This document shows, piece by piece, positions 1-6,937 of a stretch of DNA of 12,375 bases (the stretch's first letter is position 1; each line of letters opens with the position of its first letter). The stretch is from Caldifarciminota bacterium UBA3073. GTDB lineage: Bacteria > Hydrothermota > UBA3073. The notes under the pieces are model-generated. The model worked only from the letters and a program-made list of their open reading frames with translations, ran no database searches and was not told the origin of the DNA. A program made the translations under genes and the position numbers. The stretch lies in the NCBI GenBank assembly GCA_002366725.1, contig DFBT01000050.1, positions 1 to 12,375 of the forward strand, given 5' to 3'.

Positions 1-45
1 ACTACGCCAGGGTTCTACTCTACGTGAATAAATGAAGGAGGTATT
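1..45. other. Window edge and leader of the ferritin gene
   Basis: All three plus-strand frames are open from the window edge and close by position 35, so the tail of an upstream gene cannot be assigned. A strong ribosome binding site, AAGGAGG, lies at about 35-41, just before the ferritin start. No promoter can be seen in so short a stretch. Confidence 0.4.
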
Positions 46-561
46 ATGTTGGGTGAAAAGATGCAGGACGCGCTGAATAAACAGCTCAACAATGAGATTT
101 ATTCGGCGTATCTGTATATGTCCATGTCAGCCTACAGCACCTTTATTGGGCTGAAGGGATTTGCCAATTGGTTCATGGTTCAGTATCAGGAAGAGATGAC
201 GCATGCCATGAAGTTTTACGACTACATCAATGACCAGGGCGGACAGGTAAGGCTTATGGCCCTTGCGCAGCCGATGACGGAGTTCGAGTCGCCTCTGGAT
301 ATGTTTGAAAAGACCCTGGAACACGAGAAGTTCATCACGAAGTGCATCAACGAGCTCGTTGACCTCGCGATCTCAGAAAAAGACCACGCCACGAATATCT
401 TTCTCCAGTGGTTCGTTACCGAGCAGATAGAGGAAGAGGGTAATGATAACGACATCATCGCCAAGCTGAAACTCATCGGCGATAATGGAAATGGTTTGCT
501 TATGCTCGACAAAGAACTTGCGACACGGGTATTTACACCCCCGCCGACATCGGGTAATTAA
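46..561 (+). CDS. ftnA: Bacterial non-haem ferritin
   Basis: This is an iron-storage ferritin of 171 residues. It should form a 24-subunit cytoplasmic shell that oxidises Fe(II) and stores it as a ferric mineral. The ferroxidase residues are all visible: E17, E50, H53, E94 and Q127, with E49, E126, E129 and E130 where E. coli FtnA has its third iron site. Y24, the conserved tyrosine near the centre, is also present. The length is normal for the FtnA family, and the start follows AAGGAGG by four bases. It opens an island of iron and oxygen-defence genes. In an anaerobe its likely role is to sequester iron and so limit Fenton chemistry. No Fur or PerR box is visible in the short upstream stretch. 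The identification as ferritin is firm; the shell structure is inferred from the family. Confidence 0.97.
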   Translation: MLGEKMQDALNKQLNNEIYSAYLYMSMSAYSTFIGLKGFANWFMVQYQEEMTHAMKFYDYINDQGGQVRLMALAQPMTEFESPLDMFEKTLEHEKFITKCINELVDLAISEKDHATNIFLQWFVTEQIEEEGNDNDIIAKLKLIGDNGNGLLMLDKELATRVFTPPPTSGN

Positions 562-619
562 GCTATCGGGCTATCAGGCAATTGGGTAAATCTTCAATTT
601 TCGATAGTCAATTTTCAGT

Positions 620-643
620 GGTCATTAGGTCAATAGGTCATTA
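620..643. repeat. Three tandem copies of an 8-bp unit
   Basis: GGTCATTA, GGTCAATA and GGTCATTA follow each other directly. Similar words occur again near 713 and 726. This looks like a low-complexity spacer repeat with no evident function. Confidence 0.7.
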
Positions 644-657
644 GTTTACCCAGCGTG

Positions 658-680
658 CCCTGTAGTGATAATGTACAGGG
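658..680. repeat. Small inverted repeat (7-bp stem)
   Basis: CCCTGTA at 658-664 pairs with TACAGGG at 674-680 across a 9-base loop. There is no T-run after it, so a rho-independent terminator is unlikely. It could be a binding site or chance. Confidence 0.4.
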
Positions 681-826
681 TGAAATGCGAACTTGTGAGC
701 TATTTCATCGGGGTCAATTGTTATTGGTCATTGAGTAATTTATCCTGTAACTTTTATCCTTTTACTGTAATCTTTATAGTGAAAATTGCTAAAATCTATT
801 TAATAAGTCCGTATTAATCAGTGTTC

Positions 827-893
827 ACCCCGTTAAATAACTCAAAAATAAACGCCAGAGTGGTATTTCTATAACGCCTCTATTTAACGGGGT
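827..893. repeat. 67-bp element bounded by perfect 13-bp inverted repeats
   Basis: ACCCCGTTAAATA (827-839) and TATTTAACGGGGT (881-893) are perfect reverse complements separated by 41 bases with no coding capacity. The left flank ends in CAGTGTTC and the right flank begins AAATCTGCGTCC, as if a dispersed repeat had been interrupted. It may be a tiny non-autonomous mobile element or a long-loop hairpin in the hcp leader. A near match to the arm, with one extra T, occurs at 11360-11372. I see no clear target-site duplication. Confidence 0.6.
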
Positions 894-938
894 AAATCTG
901 CGTCCTCGGTGGTGAATCAGTAAAGAGGAGGTAAAAAA

Positions 939-2252
939 ATGGATAAAAAAGAAAGACTGGATATGTTCTGCTACCAATGCTCTCAGACTGTAAAGGGGAC
1001 AGGTTGCACCGTAAGAGGGATATGTGGAAAGGTGCCCACAGTCGCCCGTTTACAGGATAATCTGTTGCTTGCCACGAAGGGAATAGCTGCTTATCTATAT
1101 CACGCGAGGGAACTCGGATATACCGATACCGAGTTAGATGCGTTCCTGGAGAGGTCCTTTTACTCCACATTCACGAATGTTAACTTCGATGCGGCAGACT
1201 TCGTCCGACTGGCTGTTGAGGCGGGCGAGATAAATGTGAGGACAATGAGGCTCCTCAAAAAGGCACATGTCGAAACCTATGGTGAACCAGAGCCCACCGA
1301 GGTGCAAACGGGAACGGTTAAGGGACGCGGGATCGTCGTTACGGGACACGGTCTCAAGGCACTTGGAAAACTGCTAAAACAGACCGATGGAACTGGCATA
1401 AAAGTCTATACCCACTCGGAGCTCCTCCCTGCCCACGGGTATCCCGGACTGAAAAAGTACAAGCACCTGGTTGGCAATCTTGGAAAGGCGTGGTTTGACC
1501 AGAAACAACTGTTCTCAAAATATCCCGTGGCAATTCTTGGGACATCAAACTGTGTCCTCATCCCCCGGGAAGAGTATAGAGATAGAATGTTTACCACGGG
1601 ACCCGCTCGGCTGCCCGGTGTACAACATATCCCCGGGTATGACTATACACCCGTGATAGAGAAAGCGAAATCATTGCCAGAGCTCGAAGAGAAGCCCGGA
1701 GAAGTTACACTTACGACGGGGTTCTCCAAATCTGTAGTTCTGTCCTTGAAAGATAAGATTAAGCAACTGGTGGAGGCGGGTAAAATCCGCCACTTCTTCC
1801 TCGTGGGAGGCTGTGATTCACCTCTCAAAAGGGCGGAGTACTTTCGGGAGTTCGTTCAGCGGTTGCCAAAAGATACGGTTGTATTGACCCTTGCTTGTGG
1901 TAAGTTCAGGATTAACGACCTGAATCTTGGTGATATAGATGGTATCCCGAGACTGATTGACCTGGGACAGTGCAATGACTCGATTGTTGCCATAGAAATT
2001 GCCGAGGCCCTTGCCGAACTATTTGGGGTGGGCATAAATGAACTTCCACTTACCTTAGTTCTCAGCTGGATGGAGCAAAAGGCTGTGGCTATTCTCTGGA
2101 GTCTTTTGGCACTTGGAGTAAAAGGTATATATCTTGGTCCCATACTTCCCGCCTGGGTGAATGATGATATTCTGAAGGTATTGAGCGAGAATTACGATCT
2201 GCGACTCATAGGCGACCCGGAAGAAGACATCGAGCAGATGTTGAGCGCATAA
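939..2252 (+). CDS. hcp: Hybrid cluster protein, class III (prismane)
   Basis: This cytoplasmic iron-sulfur protein carries a cubane and a hybrid Fe-S-O cluster. Family members reduce NO to N2O and show hydroxylamine reductase activity in vitro, which gives the gene a nitrosative-stress role. The N-terminal cluster motif is C11-X2-C14-X8-C23-X5-C29. All expected hybrid-cluster ligands are present: H137, E161, C205, C292, C320, C345 and E379. The protein has 437 residues against about 550 for class I and II proteins. The missing part falls in domain 1, as in the class III proteins of archaea and thermophiles. The start is set by AGAGGAGG upstream, which gives ten residues before the usual MFCYQC opening. 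No hcr reductase gene lies nearby; rubredoxin-type or other donors may serve instead. A DUF1858 protein of a type often linked to Hcp lies at 9332-9523. Confidence 0.96.
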   Translation: MDKKERLDMFCYQCSQTVKGTGCTVRGICGKVPTVARLQDNLLLATKGIAAYLYHARELGYTDTELDAFLERSFYSTFTNVNFDAADFVRLAVEAGEINVRTMRLLKKAHVETYGEPEPTEVQTGTVKGRGIVVTGHGLKALGKLLKQTDGTGIKVYTHSELLPAHGYPGLKKYKHLVGNLGKAWFDQKQLFSKYPVAILGTSNCVLIPREEYRDRMFTTGPARLPGVQHIPGYDYTPVIEKAKSLPELEEKPGEVTLTTGFSKSVVLSLKDKIKQLVEAGKIRHFFLVGGCDSPLKRAEYFREFVQRLPKDTVVLTLACGKFRINDLNLGDIDGIPRLIDLGQCNDSIVAIEIAEALAELFGVGINELPLTLVLSWMEQKAVAILWSLLALGVKGIYLGPILPAWVNDDILKVLSENYDLRLIGDPEEDIEQMLSA

Positions 2253-2310
2253 TTATAAAGTTGGTAACAGCACCTGTTTTAAAAGCTTACAGAAATCTGT
2301 GAAATCCCTG

Positions 2311-2327
2311 CCCCGCCAAAGGTGGGG
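2311..2327. repeat. GC-rich hairpin between hcp and the next gene
   Basis: CCCCGCC at 2311-2317 pairs with GGTGGGG at 2321-2327 over an AAA loop, with one G-T wobble. TGCC and GGCA just outside extend the symmetry loosely. It is not followed by a T-run. It may be a dispersed repeat or may affect messenger processing between hcp and the downstream run. Confidence 0.5.
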
Positions 2328-2351
2328 AGTGGCAAAAGAGGGGGTGAGAAA

Positions 2352-2816
2352 ATGAGTATCTTCGAAGCGAGTGAAATCTATCAGTTCGCAATAAGGATAG
2401 AGGAAAACGGTGAAAGGTTTTACCACCAGATGGCTCAAAAAATAGAAAACGCCAATATGGAAAAGGTTTTTACCTATCTTGCAAACGAAGAGGTTAAACA
2501 CAAGAAAACATTCGAAGATATGGTGTCAAAGATTGAGAAATACGAACCACCCGAGAGCTATCCGGGAGAGTATTTTAGCTATCTGCGCGCCTACACGGAT
2601 AATATCATATTCAGCCAGGCAAAATTGGAAGAGGAGATGTCAAAAATCAAGGACGCAATTTCTGCAATTGATTTTGCAATACAGCGAGAGTTGGATTCTA
2701 TCCTGTACTTTCTGGAGATGAAGAACCTCGTTCCCGTGAGCCAGCGTAATTTAATCGACGGTATAATAGAAGAAGAGCGAAGACACTTTGTGAAATTGTC
2801 GGGATTAAAAAAATGA
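2352..2816 (+). CDS. Rubrerythrin-like ferritin-fold protein without rubredoxin domain
   Basis: This 154-residue protein is a four-helix bundle of the erythrin/rubrerythrin group and a likely di-iron protein. Carboxylates suited to a diiron site lie in each helix: E17/E18/E21 in helix 1, the ExxH motif E47-H50 in helix 2, E113 in helix 3 and a second ExxH, E142-H145, in helix 4. There is no C-terminal rubredoxin domain, so electrons would have to come from a separate partner. The start at 2352 follows GAGGGGGTGAG; a GTG-type start 30 bases upstream lies in the hairpin region and lacks a ribosome site. The gene leads a tight run with peroxiredoxin and superoxide reductase, 26 bases upstream of the former, which suggests a peroxide or iron-handling job. 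The exact substrate is unknown. Confidence 0.85.
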   Translation: MSIFEASEIYQFAIRIEENGERFYHQMAQKIENANMEKVFTYLANEEVKHKKTFEDMVSKIEKYEPPESYPGEYFSYLRAYTDNIIFSQAKLEEEMSKIKDAISAIDFAIQRELDSILYFLEMKNLVPVSQRNLIDGIIEEERRHFVKLSGLKK

Positions 2817-2842
2817 TGAACCAATAACTGAGGAGGTATAAA

Positions 2843-3484
2843 ATGGAAGAAAGAATGCCGCTCATAGGGGAGAAGTTTATTCAGATTGAGGTTCAAACTA
2901 CCCACGGTAAGGTGAAGCTACCGGGTGCTTATACCGGGAAGTGGTTCGTTTTCTTCAGCCACCCCGCAGACTTCACCCCGGTATGCACCACAGAGTTCGT
3001 TGCCTTCCAAAAGAGATACGATGAGTTCAAAAAGATGGACTGCGAACTCATCGGATTGAGCATTGACCAGGTCTTCTCACACATCAAATGGGTGGAGTGG
3101 ATCAAGGACAACCTCAAGGTTGAAATAAAGTTCCCCGTGATCGCAGATGACACAGGTAGGGTGGCTAATCTGTTGGGTCTTATTCACCCGAACAAAGGCA
3201 CAAATACAGTCAGGGCTGTATTTGTAGTTGACCCACATAGTGTAATAAGAGCAATTCTTTACTATCCACAAGAACTCGGAAGGAATATGGACGAAATCCT
3301 GAGGATGGTTAAGGCATTTCAGGTCGCCGATAAAAATGGAGTGGCAATGCCGGCAAACTGGCCAAACAACGAACTAATAGGGGATAAGGTCATAATTCCA
3401 CCAGCGACTGATGAGAAGACAGCAAAAGAAAGGATGAAGCAGTACGAATGCTTTGACTGGTGGCTCTGTCATAAAAAACTGTGA
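2843..3484 (+). CDS. Peroxiredoxin, Prx6 family (archaeal-type thiol peroxidase)
   Basis: This enzyme reduces hydrogen peroxide and organic peroxides with an active-site cysteine. The motif P41-X3-T45-X2-C48 marks the peroxidatic cysteine, and R124 is the likely active-site arginine. At 213 residues it has the long C-terminal arm of the Prx6 group. Near the end, C203 and C209 form a CX5C pair in the same arrangement as the archaeal enzyme from Aeropyrum pernix, where one of the pair resolves the oxidised cysteine. C67 is a further free cysteine. The start follows GAGGAGGT with good spacing; an ATG four codons later is a less likely alternative. Desulfoferrodoxin begins 13 bases after its stop, so superoxide would be turned to peroxide by one product and peroxide removed by the other. 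The family call is firm; the physiological reductant is unknown. Confidence 0.95.
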   Translation: MEERMPLIGEKFIQIEVQTTHGKVKLPGAYTGKWFVFFSHPADFTPVCTTEFVAFQKRYDEFKKMDCELIGLSIDQVFSHIKWVEWIKDNLKVEIKFPVIADDTGRVANLLGLIHPNKGTNTVRAVFVVDPHSVIRAILYYPQELGRNMDEILRMVKAFQVADKNGVAMPANWPNNELIGDKVIIPPATDEKTAKERMKQYECFDWWLCHKKL

Positions 3485-3497
3485 GGGGGGGTGTAAA

Positions 3498-3875
3498 ATG
3501 ACCAAAAGAATGCAGGTCTATAAGTGTGAGATATGTGGAAACATCGTGGAAGTCCTACACACGGGTGTGGGACAGCTTGTCTGTTGTGGTCAGCCAATGA
3601 AACTCCTGGAAGAGCAGACCGATGAGCAGGGTAAAGAGAAGCATGTACCGGTGATTGAAAGGACAGAGAAGGGTATAAAGGTGAAAGTTGGCTCAGTCCC
3701 TCACCCGATGGAAGAGAAACACTACATAGAATGGATAGAGGTCGTAACAGGGGATGGAGTCAGGAGGAAGTTCTTAAAACCCGGTGATGCACCAGAGATA
3801 GAATTTGAACCGATAGAAGAGATAGCTACTGTGAGAGAACATTGCAACATCCACGGGCTTTGGATATCGAAATAA
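3498..3875 (+). CDS. dfx: Desulfoferrodoxin, two-iron superoxide reductase
   Basis: This enzyme reduces superoxide to hydrogen peroxide without making oxygen, a defence typical of strict anaerobes. The N-terminal desulforedoxin domain binds iron through C10, C13, C29 and C30. The C-terminal catalytic domain has the full His4-Cys iron site: H49, H69, H75, H119 and C116. The loop E47-K48 beside H49 carries the lysine that attracts superoxide. The length, 125 residues, and the numbering fit class I (2Fe) enzymes. The start at 3498 follows a G-rich ribosome site. A longer frame opening at 3453 overlaps the peroxiredoxin end and is rejected. Electrons would normally come from rubredoxin; none is encoded alone in the window. 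It sits between peroxiredoxin and the sulfur-relay genes. Confidence 0.97.
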   Translation: MTKRMQVYKCEICGNIVEVLHTGVGQLVCCGQPMKLLEEQTDEQGKEKHVPVIERTEKGIKVKVGSVPHPMEEKHYIEWIEVVTGDGVRRKFLKPGDAPEIEFEPIEEIATVREHCNIHGLWISK

Positions 3876-3892
3876 GACGGAGGTCTCAAAAA

Positions 3893-4135
3893 ATGGGCTC
3901 GGATATTATCCCCGATGCGGAATTAGATTGTGTTGGTCTTTACTGTCCCATGCCAATTGCCATGACAAAGGAGGAGATAGAAAAGATCGAGGTGGGACAG
4001 GTGTTGAAGGTAGAGGCGGATGATCCGGCGGCGGAGGAGGACATCAAACGATGGGCTAAGAGGACGGGACATGAGATTCTGGAATTTGAAAAAGAGGGGG
4101 CAATATTAACCTTCTTTATCAGAAGGATGAAGTGA
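3893..4135 (+). CDS. TusA-like sulfur carrier protein
   Basis: This 80-residue protein has the SirA/TusA fold. The signature reads LDCVGLYCPMPI with the conserved C18-P19 pair at the start of helix 1; this cysteine carries a persulfide in the family. A second cysteine, C13, lies in the preceding strand. The start is chosen at 3893 because GGAGGT lies seven or eight bases before it; a frame opening at 3842 lies within the desulfoferrodoxin end. The gene is 17 bases after dfx and 10 bases before a DsrE-like gene, followed by IscS and IscU. TusA-family proteins take sulfur from a cysteine desulfurase or DsrE protein and pass it on for tRNA thiolation, Fe-S assembly or sulfur oxidation. Here a role in Fe-S assembly is the natural inference. 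Confidence 0.9.
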   Translation: MGSDIIPDAELDCVGLYCPMPIAMTKEEIEKIEVGQVLKVEADDPAAEEDIKRWAKRTGHEILEFEKEGAILTFFIRRMK

Positions 4136-4145
4136 GGTAGATAAA

Positions 4146-4505
4146 ATGAGCAAGATACTCTATATACAAACTAGCGGGGTAGATATACCAGAGAGATTGT
4201 ATGCGCCGTTCATACTTGCGACAACCGCGGTTGCTATGGATGTAGATGCAGAGATTTTTTTCCTGATAAAGGGTGTGACGGTTGTCAAAAAAGACGAGGC
4301 CGAGAAGATTAAAGTGGGAAACTTTCCGAGTCTTAAAGAGGTTATGAACAAGGCCATAGCCGCCGGTGTGAAGTTATTCGTGTGCGAGCAGAGCACGCAG
4401 CTCCTTGGGATACCGAGGGGTGATTTTATTCCAGAGGCTAAGATCGTCGGTGCCGGGACGCTGAACGACCTGGCACTCGATGCCGATGCCGTGCTTAGCT
4501 TTTAG
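4146..4505 (+). CDS. DsrE/DsrF-like family protein
   Basis: This 119-residue protein has the alternating beta-alpha pattern of the DsrE/DsrF/TusD fold, opening with a KILYIQTSG strand. The single cysteine, C80, ends the strand KLFVC in the place where sulfur-trafficking members carry the acceptor cysteine. It therefore probably accepts or hands on persulfide sulfur, with the TusA-like protein encoded 10 bases upstream as the natural partner. GAGGT in the preceding gap is the ribosome site. No DsrF, DsrH or DsrC partner genes are visible, so this is not a complete dsr or tusBCD set. The IscS homologue starts 10 bases after its stop. The family call is good; the direction of sulfur flow is not known. 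Confidence 0.88.
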   Translation: MSKILYIQTSGVDIPERLYAPFILATTAVAMDVDAEIFFLIKGVTVVKKDEAEKIKVGNFPSLKEVMNKAIAAGVKLFVCEQSTQLLGIPRGDFIPEAKIVGAGTLNDLALDADAVLSF

Positions 4506-4515
4506 AGACAAGTCT

Positions 4516-5670
4516 ATGGCAAAGATATATTTAGACCACGCTTCGGCGATGCCCGTTGATCCGAGGGTTTTGGAGTTTGCTGAACGGTATCTCAAGAAAG
4601 ACTTCGGGAATCCTTCGTCCCTTTATTCGGTTGGATTAGAGGCAAAAAGGGCTATCGAAGACGCCAGGAAAAAAATTGCAGAACTTATTAACGCAGAGAA
4701 TGAGACTTGTATTGTCTTCACAGGTGGCGCAACTGAATCCAATAACCTGGCCATCAAGGGAACTGCACATAGGAACATAGCGAAAGGGAAGAAGGTTGTG
4801 GCAAGTGCCATAGAACATATGTCAGTTCTCAATCCCATGAAAGAGCTTCAGAAAAGTGGTTTCGAGCTGACCATCATACCGGTCGATTCAACGGGTATCG
4901 TCGATATTGAGAAACTTGATAGTATCTTGAGTAAAGATACCACAGTGACCTCGATAATGTATGCAAACAACGAAATAGGAACGATAGAACCTGTAGGGGA
5001 GATAAGTGAAGTGGTTCATGAAAAGGGCTTATATTTACATGTGGATGCAACAGCCGCTGCAGGTCGTATACCAATAGATGTTCAAAATGATGGAATAGAT
5101 CTGTTAACACTATCATCTAACGATATGTACGGACCTCAAGGTGCTGGTTCGTTGTATATAAAATCAGGTATCAGACTACAGTCGATACTGCCGGGTGGTG
5201 GACAAGAACGTGGACTGAGGTCAGGGACAGAGAACATGTTTGCTATTACTGGAATGGGAGAAGCGGCGAGGATAGCAAAGATTGAAATGTCTCAGGAAAG
5301 CAATAGATTAAAGGTAATGAGAGATAAAGTCGTCACTGAGATATTAAAAATAAACAAATCATATCTCACGGGTCACCCCACAAAACGGCTTCCACACCAT
5401 GCAAGTTTCCGATTTAGTCGTATAGAAGGTGAGAGCATACTTTTAAATATGGATACGCTGTACAATATACAGATATCCACCGGGTCAGCGTGCTATTCAA
5501 GAACATTGGAAGCTTCACATGTTCTATTGGCAATAGGTTTAAAACATGAAGAAGCACATGGTTCAATGGTTATAACTCTTGGACACTCGAACAAGATTGA
5601 ACAAATACCTGTAATTACAAAGGCAGTAAAGGAGACGGTTGAAAGGTTGAGGAAACTTTCACCACTATAA
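4516..5670 (+). CDS. iscS: IscS/NifS cysteine desulfurase homologue lacking the PLP lysine
   Basis: This is a class V aminotransferase-fold protein of 384 residues, the usual length for IscS/NifS. Conserved parts include GGATESNN near 70-77, IEH with H101 that stacks on PLP, N151 in NNEIGT, D177 in HVDA, the GGGQERGLRSGTEN block at 227-240, and the catalytic C326 in STGSACYS. However, the segment that normally reads SAHK-x-YGPKG reads SSND-MYGPQG here: the Schiff-base lysine is D203 and the preceding histidine is N202. The glutamine that contacts PLP O3' (DAVQ in relatives) is A180. From memory, the crystallised Archaeoglobus fulgidus IscS also has aspartate at this lysine position. The reading frame is intact and IscU follows in 19 bases, so it is probably functional, perhaps as a cluster-scaffold partner rather than an ordinary desulfurase. 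The ribosome site is weak, suggesting coupling to the DsrE gene. Confidence 0.93.
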   Translation: MAKIYLDHASAMPVDPRVLEFAERYLKKDFGNPSSLYSVGLEAKRAIEDARKKIAELINAENETCIVFTGGATESNNLAIKGTAHRNIAKGKKVVASAIEHMSVLNPMKELQKSGFELTIIPVDSTGIVDIEKLDSILSKDTTVTSIMYANNEIGTIEPVGEISEVVHEKGLYLHVDATAAAGRIPIDVQNDGIDLLTLSSNDMYGPQGAGSLYIKSGIRLQSILPGGGQERGLRSGTENMFAITGMGEAARIAKIEMSQESNRLKVMRDKVVTEILKINKSYLTGHPTKRLPHHASFRFSRIEGESILLNMDTLYNIQISTGSACYSRTLEASHVLLAIGLKHEEAHGSMVITLGHSNKIEQIPVITKAVKETVERLRKLSPL

Positions 5671-5689
5671 TAAAAGAGAGGTGATATAT

Positions 5690-6082
5690 ATGGCACAGAT
5701 TGGCTATAGTAAAAAAGTGATGGAACATTTTTTGAATCCGAGTAACGTGGGTACAATAGAAAATTCTGACGGGTATGGAAAGGTAGGAAATCCTGTTTGT
5801 GGAGACCTTATGGAGATGTATATAAAGGTAAAAGATGATATAATCATAGATATAAAGTTTAAAACATTCGGCTGCGGTTCTGCAATTGCAACGAGCAGCA
5901 TGGTGACCGAGATGGTGAAGGGAATGCATATCGACGATGCTTTGAAGATAACACGTGATGATGTGGCTGATGAACTCGATGGTCTCCCCCCAAGGAAGAT
6001 GCATTGTTCAAATCTGGCAGCCGATGCACTCCACGAGGCGATTAAAGATTATAAAAGAAAGAAAGAAAAAAAGTCTCCATAG
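5690..6082 (+). CDS. iscU: IscU/NifU-N iron-sulfur cluster scaffold
   Basis: This 130-residue protein is the scaffold on which [2Fe-2S] clusters are built. The three ligand cysteines are C37 in NPVCGD, C62 in GCGSAI and C106 in MHCSNL; D39 is the conserved aspartate that tunes cluster release. The LPPRK stretch just before C106 corresponds to the chaperone-binding loop of IscU. There is no NifU-type C-terminal Nfu domain; the tail is lysine-rich. The start is at 5690, seven bases after AGAGGTG; a GTG three codons earlier lies inside that ribosome site. It follows the lysine-less IscS by 19 bases. The A. fulgidus pair forms an (IscS-IscU)2 complex, and the same partnership is the simplest reading here. 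No hscA, hscB, fdx or iscA genes are present. Confidence 0.95.
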   Translation: MAQIGYSKKVMEHFLNPSNVGTIENSDGYGKVGNPVCGDLMEMYIKVKDDIIIDIKFKTFGCGSAIATSSMVTEMVKGMHIDDALKITRDDVADELDGLPPRKMHCSNLAADALHEAIKDYKRKKEKKSP

Positions 6083-6199
6083 GCACGATAGAACCCAAAC
6101 CTTTTGCTTTATGGGAAAAGCTGGATCAATCATAATAGATAGACAATAGAAGGTAAGATTTAATTTAAAAAAGGGGATGTTACAAAAAGGAGGTGAATC
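6083..6199. other. Gap between iscU and the second ferritin run
   Basis: The gap of 117 bases is AT-rich and ends in a strong GGAGGTG ribosome site. A CATAAT at 6131-6136 resembles a -10 box, but no -35 box sits at a suitable distance. I cannot support a promoter or a terminator, so it is unclear whether transcription restarts here. Confidence 0.3.
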
Positions 6200-6508
6200 A
6201 TGCCAGACTTCGGAACGCCATTCTCAGGTCTTGCAAGTGAGCGCAAACTCACACACGATGAGTTGATTCGCGCGATACGGTTTATGGTAGCAGCGGAATA
6301 CGAAGCGGTCCAGCTCTACATGCAGCTCGCTGAATCAACGGACAACGAATTGGCAAAGGAGGTGTTGAAGGACATAGCGGATGAAGAACGCGTCCACGCC
6401 GGCGAGTTCCTCAGACTTTTAAAACACCTTGCACCAGATGAAGAGAAATTCTACGCAGAAGGCGCCGAAGAAGTGGAAGAAGAAATAAAGAAAGTGAAGA
6501 AGGGTTAA
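6200..6508 (+). CDS. EncFtn-type ferritin-like protein (encapsulated ferritin family)
   Basis: This 102-residue protein has only two main helices, too short for a complete ferritin bundle. The pattern matches the encapsulated ferritin family: E33 in helix 1, Y40 one turn further on, and the ExxH motif E63-H66 in helix 2. These correspond one residue offset to E32, Y39, E62 and H65 of the Rhodospirillum rubrum protein. In that family two chains meet to build one ferroxidase site, and the annular decamer is packed into an encapsulin shell. The opening FGTPFSGLASERKL also resembles the ferritin-like domain fused to Pyrococcus encapsulin. Here the chain ends in a charged Glu/Lys tail with no recognisable shell-targeting peptide, and no encapsulin gene is in the window. 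It begins a run of four genes. The family call is good; whether it is encapsulated is open. Confidence 0.85.
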   Translation: MPDFGTPFSGLASERKLTHDELIRAIRFMVAAEYEAVQLYMQLAESTDNELAKEVLKDIADEERVHAGEFLRLLKHLAPDEEKFYAEGAEEVEEEIKKVKKG

Positions 6509-6517
6509 GCTGATTTC

Positions 6518-6934
6518 ATGAAAAATGAAAAATGCATAAAGTGTAGTCAATATAAGAATTGTAGAGATTCTTTTGTATCGTGGCTCTTCTTTATCATAGG
6601 CATTATTTCGACCGTGGCGATACGCGTTGTAACGGTGTTGATACATAAAAATCCGATTTATGCCAACATTGCCTGGTACATAGGTGTATGCGGATTTTTT
6701 GTATTTTTTGTATATAAATTTAAGGTGAATCAAAGAAGGGCCAAACTTATTGAGCAGAAAAACTTCGTGGATAGAATTGCGTACAGAAAAAAACTGTCGG
6801 AAGAAGATTATAGCTTGATAGGCGCTATTCTCTGCAGTCTGAAGTCGAGGAAAGAGAGAATAAATTATCTTTTTATATTTGGGCTATCGGCTGTAGCCTT
6901 ACTTCTGGCTATATATTTCGATTTTTTAAGGTGA
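6518..6934 (+). CDS. Three-helix membrane protein with N-terminal cysteine motif
   Basis: I do not recognise a named family. The 138-residue product begins with a short head holding C6-X2-C9-X5-C15, a possible metal or Fe-S site, or a redox thiol group. Hydrophobic helices follow at about 20-42 and 49-68. A charged loop of about 45 residues comes next, and a final helix lies at about 117-135. Further cysteines are C58 in the second helix and C106 in the loop. The gene starts 9 bases after the EncFtn-like gene and ends 3 bases before another ferritin-like gene. It has no clear ribosome site of its own, so translation is probably coupled. The position between two ferritin-like genes suggests membrane iron movement or electron transfer to them, but this is inference from context only. 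Confidence 0.75.
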   Translation: MKNEKCIKCSQYKNCRDSFVSWLFFIIGIISTVAIRVVTVLIHKNPIYANIAWYIGVCGFFVFFVYKFKVNQRRAKLIEQKNFVDRIAYRKKLSEEDYSLIGAILCSLKSRKERINYLFIFGLSAVALLLAIYFDFLR

Positions 6935-6937
6935 AAG

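Larger units (their letters stand above)
562..938. other. 377-base intergenic region with degenerate repeats
   Basis: No credible gene lies here. The stretch holds short repeats built on GGTCATTA (620-643, with related words near 713-735), a 7-bp stem at 658-680, and an inverted-repeat element at 827-893 described separately. A possible weak promoter for hcp is TTGTTA at 718-723 with TATCCT at 741-746, 17 bases apart, but it matches the consensus in only four of six positions at each box. The last part, just before the hcp ribosome binding site, reads like the CTGCGTCCTCGGTGGT type of dispersed spacer sequence. Confidence 0.5.

Noticed and set aside
1..938. Fur or PerR box controlling ferritin or hcp
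   Set aside because: I looked for inverted AT-rich 15-19 bp boxes and found none close enough to either consensus to report.
880..1170. Open minus-strand frame across the hcp start
   Set aside because: It runs through the hcp ribosome site and the conserved cysteine motif of hcp on the other strand; the peptide has no family features.
1856..2143. Minus-strand open frame inside hcp
   Set aside because: It is antisense to the region with C292, C320, C345 and E379 of Hcp and has no ribosome site.
3453..3497. Longer N-terminus for desulfoferrodoxin
   Set aside because: It overlaps the peroxiredoxin end, lacks a ribosome site, and would add 15 residues before the conserved metal-domain start; the ATG at 3498 fits the family numbering exactly.
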